A stretch of DNA of 27,168 bases from GCA-002713455 sp964428745 (GTDB taxonomy: Bacteria; Fidelibacterota; Marinisomatia; Marinisomatales; TCS55). Below are positions 8,479-15,531 of this stretch, in pieces (positions within the stretch are counted from its first letter, which is position 1; each line of letters starts with the position of its first letter). The position numbers and the translations under genes were made by a program. The stretch lies in assembly GCA_964428745.1 (NCBI GenBank), contig CAYRYZ010000020.1, positions 1 through 27,168 on the forward strand, given 5' to 3'. Below the pieces are notes generated by a model, which saw nothing but the letters and a program-made list of their open reading frames with translations, did not search any database and was not told where the DNA came from.

Positions 8479-8508
8479 AGTTTATTTGTTTTCCACTATT
8501 TAATTCAA
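8479..8508 (-). promoter_or_regulatory. Candidate promoter for the structured RNA
   Basis: On the minus strand TTGAAT (8508-8503; 4 of 6 matches to TTGACA) and TAAACT (8484-8479; 4 of 6 matches to TATAAT) are separated by 18 bases. The expected start, about seven bases on, falls at 8472, the first base of the ten-pair stem. The boxes alone are weak; the coincidence with the RNA end is what makes them worth listing. Confidence 0.3.
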
Positions 8509-8528
8509 GTCTTTTATTATTGAGCTTC

Positions 8529-9797
8529 TTAATATGATTCAGATACTCTTTCTCCTTCGTGTAAATCAACTTTTGTCAAAAGAAAACCACCAGAAATAAA
8601 CAGTATAATAATTGATAAAATACCTAATCGTGGATTCCCAGTAATTAATCCTATATAGCCCATCATTGGAGGTCCTATGATAGCTGCTAATTTTCCTAAC
8701 ATATTATAAAATCCAAAGAATTCAGCCGCTTGTTTTTTGGGAATTATCCTTGAGTACATTGATCGGCTTAAAGCCTGAATACCACCTTGAAAGCATGCTA
8801 TCATGATTGCTAATACGTAAAAATGCCATTCTTTAGATACAAATGCACCAAAAATTGTAATAAATGTATACCCAATAATGGCAGTATAAATTGCATTTTT
8901 AATACCAATCTTAGATGAAAACCAGTTATAGATCAAAGTAGCCGGGAAAGCAACAAATTGAACCAGTAATAATGCTGTTATAAGAGAATTGGCAGGAAAG
9001 CCAATACTTGCTCCATAGTCAACCGCCATTCTAATAATTGTGTCTACACCGTCAATATATAGCCAATATGCCATAAGAAAAGTTCCAACGACTTTAAGTT
9101 CTCTAATCTTAGTTAAAGTTGATATAAATTGGCTGAATCCTTCTTTAACTGCTGAACAAATTCCAATAGGATCATGAATTTTAGGTTCTTTTACAAATAG
9201 TATGATTGGAATAGAAAAAACAGCCCACCAAACAGCAACAGATATAAATGATAGTCGTATAGCAGTCGCCCCATCAGGGATTCCAAAATAATGTGGTTGC
9301 AAATACATCAATACATTGATTAAAAAAAGTAATCCTCCCCCTATATATCCCAAAGAAAATCCCATAGATGATGCATAATCGAACTTATCTTTAGATGCCA
9401 CAGCTGGTAATAATGAATCATAAAAGATATTACCAGCCATAAAGCCAATAGAAGCTATGATATAAAATAAAATGGCAATCTGCCAATGTCCCTGATCAAC
9501 TATCCATAACCCTCCAGTAGCAATTATTCCTAGAAATGCAAAAAATATTAATAATTTTTTCTTTGCTGTACCCCTATCAGCAATCGCACCAATAAATGGA
9601 GCAAGCGCAGCAACTATAATAGATGCAATAGAGTTACCTAAACCCAAATACCATGTACTAAGTGTCACACTATCAGTAGTTGACCAATATTCCTTAAAAA
9701 ATACTGGAAAAAATCCCGCCATAACTGTTGTTGCAAAAGCACTATTTGCCCAATCATATAAAGACCAAGCTAGAATCGATTTATTTGAATTGATCAT
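8529..9797 (-). CDS. MFS transporter, UMF1 / Atg22-like family
   Basis: A 422-residue integral membrane protein with about 12 transmembrane segments. The N-terminal motif LYDWANSAFATTVMAGFFPV is the hallmark of the UMF1 (Atg22-like, BtlA) branch of the major facilitator superfamily. Members in bacteria are mostly uncharacterised, and yeast Atg22 is an amino-acid effluxer. The substrate is unknown here. It starts with ATG, 25 bases after the exported-protein gene, and is the last gene of the long polA-to-MFS run; the structured element at 8404-8472 probably ends the transcript. Its place downstream of alr and a NamZ-like gene suggests, as inference only, a cell-wall breakdown product or amino acid as cargo. 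Confidence 0.9.
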   Translation of the reverse strand: MINSNKSILAWSLYDWANSAFATTVMAGFFPVFFKEYWSTTDSVTLSTWYLGLGNSIASIIVAALAPFIGAIADRGTAKKKLLIFFAFLGIIATGGLWIVDQGHWQIAILFYIIASIGFMAGNIFYDSLLPAVASKDKFDYASSMGFSLGYIGGGLLFLINVLMYLQPHYFGIPDGATAIRLSFISVAVWWAVFSIPIILFVKEPKIHDPIGICSAVKEGFSQFISTLTKIRELKVVGTFLMAYWLYIDGVDTIIRMAVDYGASIGFPANSLITALLLVQFVAFPATLIYNWFSSKIGIKNAIYTAIIGYTFITIFGAFVSKEWHFYVLAIMIACFQGGIQALSRSMYSRIIPKKQAAEFFGFYNMLGKLAAIIGPPMMGYIGLITGNPRLGILSIIILFISGGFLLTKVDLHEGERVSESY

Positions 9798-9822
9798 TTA
9801 ATAATTTAATTAATATAGCGTA

Positions 9823-10950
9823 CTACCAAGCTTGGAAGTAAGAGCTTATACGAATCCAACTTGATCTATACCCAAATGAGTGCTTTGTCAATATAGGTAC
9901 AAACCACCTTGCTCCGAACTCTAATTCGAAAGGTATAGGCCCAAACCGATCGAAAGAGTCAACATTTAATAGATTAATTTTTATTAATTGAGACGATATT
10001 GATTTTTTAGTATCAAAATTTTGGCGTTCCACCATCCATTTATCCCAAGAATCATTATTTGAAAAATATTTATCTCTATCTGAAATCATCCAATCCATGC
10101 CCATTGAAATAAAACATTTCTTAGGTAACACTTCTATTTGTCCAATTAATGAACCATACAACTGGCTTCCCTTATCATACAGGACTGAACCAATTGAACG
10201 CGCAATAGAGTCTGGGCTTATAGTTTCGCTGACTGCTAAAAAAGAAATTTCAGGATTAATTTGATTTCTACTAAAAATTGAAATACTGGTCGACCAATTA
10301 ATATTAATTAATCGACCTTTAAATTTCCTATAAAACTCTCCAAATGTTTTTAGCCTCCATTGAGTCAAGCCTCTTCCTATCGGTAATTGCTTAAACTGAT
10401 ATGGTATGCCATTCTCATCAATATCTTTTGAATTAAATTTTTCAAGTGGTTTAGCAAAGGGCATTATCATATAAACTCCACTATAAAGAGAATATTTATT
10501 TTTTCCTCCTCTCCAAGAAGGATTGCCAATAACTAATAGGTTAAATCCTACAGTTACATCTCCTAATCCTGATGTAAATTTGTTTTTAGGATGATATAAA
10601 TTCATTAGAGTGTCTATATCTGCTGAAGGGGATAGCCAAGTATGAGTTTGATTATATTTTTTTACTATAGGAATATTCATTATAAAGTTAGATCGATTTG
10701 TAACTCCATACTCAATTAGAATAGATTGTGTGTTTATATTATTTATCCAATGCTGATTTATTATATGAACAGAGGTATCTAATTGATAAGGAAAGTCATT
10801 CCAACCATTCCTTCCGTCATGACCTTTCCAATTTCCTACTTTATTATTTTGTTCAAAACTCAGTCTCCAAACATTTTGAGGAATGGTAAAATGAGTTTGT
10901 GCAATAGTTATAGTTATAAGAAATAAAGGGAGGAAGATTCTTATAGTCAT
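9823..10950 (-). CDS. Exported, probably outer-membrane beta-barrel protein, unrecognised
   Basis: A 375-residue protein with a clear signal peptide (hydrophobic residues 5-16, cleavage near TIA|QT). The rest has many alternating polar/aromatic stretches of beta-barrel type (for example WRLKTFGEFYRKFKGRL, SLYSGVYMIMPFAK and a C-terminus RSSWIRISSYFQAW ending in Trp), which fits an outer-membrane protein. I do not recognise a family. It begins three bases after the NamZ-like stop, so the two are almost certainly expressed together. This suggests that its role is tied to that envelope protein or to the MFS transporter that follows 25 bases later. Confidence 0.7.
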   Translation of the reverse strand: MTIRIFLPLFLITITIAQTHFTIPQNVWRLSFEQNNKVGNWKGHDGRNGWNDFPYQLDTSVHIINQHWINNINTQSILIEYGVTNRSNFIMNIPIVKKYNQTHTWLSPSADIDTLMNLYHPKNKFTSGLGDVTVGFNLLVIGNPSWRGGKNKYSLYSGVYMIMPFAKPLEKFNSKDIDENGIPYQFKQLPIGRGLTQWRLKTFGEFYRKFKGRLININWSTSISIFSRNQINPEISFLAVSETISPDSIARSIGSVLYDKGSQLYGSLIGQIEVLPKKCFISMGMDWMISDRDKYFSNNDSWDKWMVERQNFDTKKSISSQLIKINLLNVDSFDRFGPIPFELEFGARWFVPILTKHSFGYRSSWIRISSYFQAW

Positions 10951-10953
10951 CGA

Positions 10954-12258
10954 TTATTCATACAAAAGAAATTTTTGTCTAAACTCATTGAATTTCAATA
11001 CATCTTTTAGCCATAATGGTGGTAAATAATTTGCTGGTTTCCCTTGAGCAGCAAAAAGTCTTAGTTGACTATGACCAAATAACATATCAATGCGATTTAA
11101 CTCATCCCATTTGAATTCATTTGGGTATAATTGATTTGCTAAGATCATAATTGAAGTTGCTGTTGCTAATGGATCAAATCGGTTTGGATCTGTTATGAGA
11201 ATATCTACTCCATTACAAACTTTATTTACATGCAATGGGATTGCTTTATCCGCTGTTTTTTTTCTAGGTATATATTCAACTACTCTAAATTCTACACCAG
11301 GTAAATCGAGCTTAATTAACTTTTCAGCTAAATGAAATCCAGATAGCCATGGTGCGCCTGCTCGCATATATGGACGATCAGTTCCTCTACCATCATTTAG
11401 ATTGCTTCCCTCTATTAATCCAAAACCAACGTAAGATAAATTTGCCCTAATATCCCCAATGTTTGGGTGAGGGCTAATCCAAGGGTGTTCTGATTTATCC
11501 AGCCAATATGATCTCTTCCAATTAGCCATTGGAATAATAGTCAGATTAGCTCTCTTCATATCTTTAATCCATCCCATCTCATTCGCCATGATTGAAAGTT
11601 CGCCAATAGTCATGCCATGGCGTATTGGGATTAGATGATATCCTTCAAAAGACTGAAATTTTTCTCTTACTACTGGACCGTCTATTCTATCTCCCCGCAA
11701 TGGATTTGGACGATCTAACACTATGACCGGTATCCTCCATTCGCTTGCGACTTCTAGAATTTTTGTTATTGTTGCCAAATAAGTAGAATACCTAACTCCA
11801 GTATCTTGGAGATCAATCAAAATCAAATCTAAATCTTTTACAGACCATTCTGGAGGCTTGACATTTCTACCAAAAACCTCAACTATTCTTGCATTATGAA
11901 TCGGATCAAATTTTTCTTTTCCTTCAATTTTAAACCGCTCATTTTGATCAACAAATAATCCAAATTGGGGAGTAAATATTACTTCTACATCAATTTTAGA
12001 TTGAGATTTTAATAAATCTAAGAGATGTACTCCTTTTCTATTAACAGCAGTTTGGTTTGTAAAAACTCCTATGCTTTTATTGTACAATGGTTTGAAATCC
12101 ATTTGCTCAAGAATATCTAATCCATAAAAAATTGATGAATGAAAAGATAAATCTGGTACTGGCATTACTACACTATAATTGTAGGTTTGGCTAGAAAGTA
12201 AAGTAAATCCAACAATATTTAATAATATTATACGTAGAATATGTTTTTTTCGTTTCAT
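10954..12258 (-). CDS. DUF1343 / NamZ-like exported protein (GH171 family), altered PEHG motif
   Basis: A 434-residue protein with an N-terminal signal peptide (basic start, hydrophobic 8-22). It carries the DUF1343 hallmarks in order: VFTNQTAV (65-72), DLQDTGVRYSTY (149-160), LDRPNPLRG (181-189) and RHGMTIGEL (213-221). The family includes NamZ, exo-beta-N-acetylmuramidases that remove MurNAc from peptidoglycan ends. The usual FSPEHG segment after the first strand is FTPQFG here (95-100): the Glu-His pair is replaced by Gln-Phe, so activity may be changed or lost. It lies 30 bases after alr and three bases before the exported-protein gene. The fold assignment is firm; activity is uncertain. 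Confidence 0.88.
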   Translation of the reverse strand: MKRKKHILRIILLNIVGFTLLSSQTYNYSVVMPVPDLSFHSSIFYGLDILEQMDFKPLYNKSIGVFTNQTAVNRKGVHLLDLLKSQSKIDVEVIFTPQFGLFVDQNERFKIEGKEKFDPIHNARIVEVFGRNVKPPEWSVKDLDLILIDLQDTGVRYSTYLATITKILEVASEWRIPVIVLDRPNPLRGDRIDGPVVREKFQSFEGYHLIPIRHGMTIGELSIMANEMGWIKDMKRANLTIIPMANWKRSYWLDKSEHPWISPHPNIGDIRANLSYVGFGLIEGSNLNDGRGTDRPYMRAGAPWLSGFHLAEKLIKLDLPGVEFRVVEYIPRKKTADKAIPLHVNKVCNGVDILITDPNRFDPLATATSIMILANQLYPNEFKWDELNRIDMLFGHSQLRLFAAQGKPANYLPPLWLKDVLKFNEFRQKFLLYE

Positions 12259-12288
12259 AAATATGTTAATATAATATCTTCTATAAAA

Positions 12289-13398
12289 TTAATTTTTATA
12301 GATCCTTTCAGTTCTGCCACCAATACTTGTTGAAATAACATAAGGAGTGGAATCAATATGGTTTGCTATGGTTTCCATCTTTATCTTTTCATTCTCATTT
12401 GATCCGAATAATAAAACTTCATCTCCAATTGTTGGCTCCACTTCTTCAAAATTTACCATGAATTGGTCCATACAGATTCGACCAGCTATTTCAAAAGATC
12501 TACCTTCAAAACTTACAAAACCTTCTTTATACCATGACCTAGGAAATCCGTCAGCGAACCCACATTGAATTACACCAATATTTGTATCTGATTCTGTTTT
12601 ATATATACCGCCATAACTCACTTTTGTACCTGACAAGGTCCGTCTGACTTGAACTACAGATGCTTTAAACTCCATAACAGGATCAATTATTATTTCTTGT
12701 GGTACTTCATTAGAAGGATATGCTCCATACAACATCATCCCTACTCGAACATGAGTCATCCTATTCTGATCAAGATTTAATAAAGCCCCGCTATTTGAAA
12801 AATGAATAGATTTAAATGAGACTCCCCCTTCATCAGCTAATTTTAAAACGGCGTTGAACTTTTCAAGTTGATTTTGAGCGTAAGATAGATCTCCTTCATC
12901 TGCCGTTGAAAAATGAGAATAAATTCCTTCACAATTAATTCGAGGATATTTTTTTAATGCTTTTATTGCTTCAAATGCATCATTAAAATCAATCCCAAGT
13001 CGAGTCATACCTGTGTCCACTTTTAAATGAAAAATTGGTGAAATCCCACCATTGTTAATATAATTATCTATTTCCAAAAAATCAGGCTTATCACATATAT
13101 TAAGAATTAAATTATTTTTTACTGCATCACTTAATCGATTTATATCCATTCTACTAAAAACTAATATTTCTGATTGGACACCTGCATTACGAAGCTCAAT
13201 CCCCTCATCAATCGTAAATACTGCAAAAGATTTACAACCGTTTTTCTCTAGTGCCAATGCACATTCTACGCTTCCATGTCCATAAGCATTTGCTTTAACA
13301 ACGGACATTATTTGCTTATTTGGAAATTTTTTCTTTATTAACTCATAATTGGCGCATAACCTGTCTAAATGAATTATAGCTTTAGGGTTACTGGTCAC
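12289..13398 (-). CDS. alr: Alanine racemase
   Basis: A 369-residue PLP enzyme that interconverts L- and D-alanine for peptidoglycan. The PLP lysine is Lys35 in VVKANAYGHG, and the second catalytic base is Tyr262 in VSYGGIY. HLKVDTGMTRLG supplies Lys126 and Arg133, and AGRICMDQFMV is the usual C-terminal-domain signature. The start is GTG, overlapping the stop of the deoxyribosyltransferase-like gene as GTGA (13395-13398); an ATG two bases upstream is out of frame. The order alr, NamZ-like, exported protein, MFS places it at the head of an envelope-related group. Confidence 0.96.
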   Translation of the reverse strand: MTSNPKAIIHLDRLCANYELIKKKFPNKQIMSVVKANAYGHGSVECALALEKNGCKSFAVFTIDEGIELRNAGVQSEILVFSRMDINRLSDAVKNNLILNICDKPDFLEIDNYINNGGISPIFHLKVDTGMTRLGIDFNDAFEAIKALKKYPRINCEGIYSHFSTADEGDLSYAQNQLEKFNAVLKLADEGGVSFKSIHFSNSGALLNLDQNRMTHVRVGMMLYGAYPSNEVPQEIIIDPVMEFKASVVQVRRTLSGTKVSYGGIYKTESDTNIGVIQCGFADGFPRSWYKEGFVSFEGRSFEIAGRICMDQFMVNFEEVEPTIGDEVLLFGSNENEKIKMETIANHIDSTPYVISTSIGGRTERIYKN

Positions 13399-13862
13399 AT
13401 CAATCTATATTTATTTAATAAATAGGGTTTAAGTGAACTAAAATTTTTAAAAATCTTAGTGCTACATGCCATGATCCATCCGCTCAAATCTGCATCAGGA
13501 AGTTTATTAATCAAAAAAACAGGTTTTTTTGATTCATAGGCTATCGTCACTTCTGCATGCGTTCCTGCACCTTTTAGCACATTATGATTCCAAAGACAGA
13601 TAACATAATCAGTATGGTGGCGAACATTCTCAATATCATAATCAACACAAATACGAATAAAGTCGGCATATTTCTTTGGATCTGAAATTTTCCAACTCCG
13701 ATAATCATTTGCTCCATATTTATCAATTAATTTTGCCGATTGGATAACTGGGTCATAAACTTCATGGCCTAGGTTATCATATAACCATTTAGTTAAATTT
13801 TTTCGCCAACCAGATCCTTCATCATCAGCGAATTCCATCGCTCCAGAGAGGTAAACTATCAT
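13395..13862 (-). CDS. Nucleoside 2-deoxyribosyltransferase-like protein
   Basis: A 155-residue protein of the nucleoside 2-deoxyribosyltransferase superfamily. It opens with a strand-loop motif YLSGAM (the family's YLAGP-like phosphate/sugar loop). It has Asp85 in DYVICLW, and the catalytic-type glutamate Glu104 in GTHAEVTIAYESKKPVFLI. Relatives transfer deoxyribose between bases or hydrolyse nucleotides; which of these applies cannot be told. Both ends overlap neighbours by four bases (ATGA with the permease, GTGA with alr), so it is translated as part of the chain although it has no evident link to either. Confidence 0.82.
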   Translation of the reverse strand: MIVYLSGAMEFADDEGSGWRKNLTKWLYDNLGHEVYDPVIQSAKLIDKYGANDYRSWKISDPKKYADFIRICVDYDIENVRHHTDYVICLWNHNVLKGAGTHAEVTIAYESKKPVFLINKLPDADLSGWIMACSTKIFKNFSSLKPYLLNKYRLM

Positions 13863-14608
13863 TGCTTCAAAGTCCGTTTTAATATGAAGCCATTAATCCA
13901 TGTCCATACAAATCCTGTTAATATTGGAACTAAGATCCATATCCAATTAATATGATTTGAAAAAAGAAAGCCTCGTAATTCAGAAAGAATCAAGCTAAAA
14001 GGGTTATAAGTAAGTACTGTACCAAGAATTTTTGGGTAAAATTCAAATTCAAATAGAATACCGGTTCCAAATATCATAAAAAAGAATAATATTATAATCA
14101 TAGATAAGAAAGTTGTAATTCTCTCACTCAATATTGAGATAGTTAAAAGTAGATTAACAAAAAGAAATAAAAATGTAAAACCATAAAGAGGGATGGCTAT
14201 ATAAGAATACCAATGTAGTGACTGAGATAATAGGAATGATAGAATAATCATAGATAATATTCCATAAATGAGTGATTCAACGATAGCTGTAAGTAGAAAT
14301 CCTCCTACCAAATAAAACTTACTATATGGTGCTAATGTAATCGGTATGAATGACTTTTTATGGATTCTTAAATCAAATAAGTCTCTATATAAAACAGCAT
14401 AGGCTGACAAAATAGAAACAAGTAAAACAATACCAGGGAATACCCAAATTTCATACGGTATTTTATCTAATGAATAAATAAAGATATTTTTCATTACCAT
14501 CGTAAGAGTGATATGTAATAGTAGCGGAATCAATACCGCAAATGCAATTGTTGACATAAATCTATGTCTTAAAAGCCAATATCTTCTAATTAACAATGCT
14601 TTTATCAA
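13859..14608 (-). CDS. ABC transporter permease, ABC-2/CcmB-like
   Basis: A 249-residue membrane protein with six predicted segments (near residues 18-40, 55-76, 95-125, 132-155, 165-185 and 220-242). The layout is that of ABC-2 or CcmB-type exporter permeases that pair with a separate ATPase as a homodimer. The start is TTG, chosen because it overlaps the ATPase stop (TTGA, 14605-14608) and no ATG occurs until inside the first membrane segment. Substrate unknown. It lacks cytochrome-c maturation neighbours, so a heme-export role is not supported. Confidence 0.83.
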   Translation of the reverse strand: MIKALLIRRYWLLRHRFMSTIAFAVLIPLLLHITLTMVMKNIFIYSLDKIPYEIWVFPGIVLLVSILSAYAVLYRDLFDLRIHKKSFIPITLAPYSKFYLVGGFLLTAIVESLIYGILSMIILSFLLSQSLHWYSYIAIPLYGFTFLFLFVNLLLTISILSERITTFLSMIIILFFFMIFGTGILFEFEFYPKILGTVLTYNPFSLILSELRGFLFSNHINWIWILVPILTGFVWTWINGFILKRTLKQ

Positions 14609-15531
14609 TGTATACCATCTTTTGCATATTTTGCATCCATGAGATCTTGTAATCCAAGTTTTTTTACACGAATATCCTTCATCACAGATGAAGCGGCAGC
14701 ATTTAATACTTCAAAGAAGACGCCTCTTTGTCGTCCATAAAAATGAATACTATGACCAATACGAGAAGGATTTTTAACTTTTGGCAATTTAGTTAATACC
14801 TTAAATAATTCATCAGAAAGATCTTCAAATTCAATTTGAAATTGGTGGTATTCGAATGTACTTCCAAGAAGTCGATCTAAACTTCCATCTAAAGCAATTT
14901 TTCCATCTTCAAGAACTAAAATTCGATCGTGAGCTTCTTCTACTTCTTGTAAGGATTGGCTAACATATACAATAGTCTTTTCTTTTTTAAAACGAAGTAG
15001 TAAGTCCCAGGTTTGACGATAAGATTCAGCATCCATAAAAGCAGTTGGGTCATCTAAAATAAGTATTTCAGGATCATGGATTAATGCACGAATTATCATA
15101 CCTTTTTTTATTATCCCTGGAGAAATATCCTTAACCATTTTCTTAAGATAAGTTGTGATGTGAAGCTCTCTAGAAAGTTGAATCATTCTAGTGTTAATGG
15201 TTTCCATGCTTTCACCATAAAGCATTCCTATAAACCGTATATTTTCTTCAAGTGTTAACCATGGATCTAGATCTAATTCGTGAGGCACAAACCCTAAAGA
15301 TAGCATAGCTTCATTACGCCTTTTTTTTGAATCTAACCCATTGATAAAAATCTGACCATATTCTTGATATTCTATACCAGAGATAACTCTTAAGAGCATT
15401 GATTTGCCAGCTTCATTATCGCCTATAATTGCGACTAACGATCCCTTTTCTATACCAAAAGTCAAACTGGCAAGGATTGTTTTGTCTCCTACCAATTTTC
15501 CTACCTTTTTAAGTGTAATACTTGCTTCCAT
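14605..15531 (-). CDS. ABC transporter ATP-binding protein with degenerate catalytic motifs
   Basis: A 308-residue ABC ATPase partnering the downstream permease. Walker A is present (GDNEAGKS, 37-44), as is the Walker B aspartate (Asp160). Four functional motifs depart from consensus. The Q-loop glutamine is His84 (GFVPHE). The signature LSGGQ is ISPGI (136-140). The catalytic glutamate after Walker B is Asp161 (ILDDPT). The switch histidine is Gln192 (YVSQS). ATP binding is likely, but hydrolysis may be slow or regulatory. A C-terminal extension of about 80 residues follows the usual domain. The ATG overlaps the polA stop (TAATG) and the 3' end overlaps the permease. Confidence 0.9.
   Translation of the reverse strand: MEASITLKKVGKLVGDKTILASLTFGIEKGSLVAIIGDNEAGKSMLLRVISGIEYQEYGQIFINGLDSKKRRNEAMLSLGFVPHELDLDPWLTLEENIRFIGMLYGESMETINTRMIQLSRELHITTYLKKMVKDISPGIIKKGMIIRALIHDPEILILDDPTAFMDAESYRQTWDLLLRFKKEKTIVYVSQSLQEVEEAHDRILVLEDGKIALDGSLDRLLGSTFEYHQFQIEFEDLSDELFKVLTKLPKVKNPSRIGHSIHFYGRQRGVFFEVLNAAASSVMKDIRVKKLGLQDLMDAKYAKDGIH

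Noticed and set aside
13859..15531. ABC pair as the CcmAB heme exporter of cytochrome c maturation
   Set aside because: No other ccm gene is nearby, and the ATPase motifs and its long C-terminal extension do not fit CcmA.
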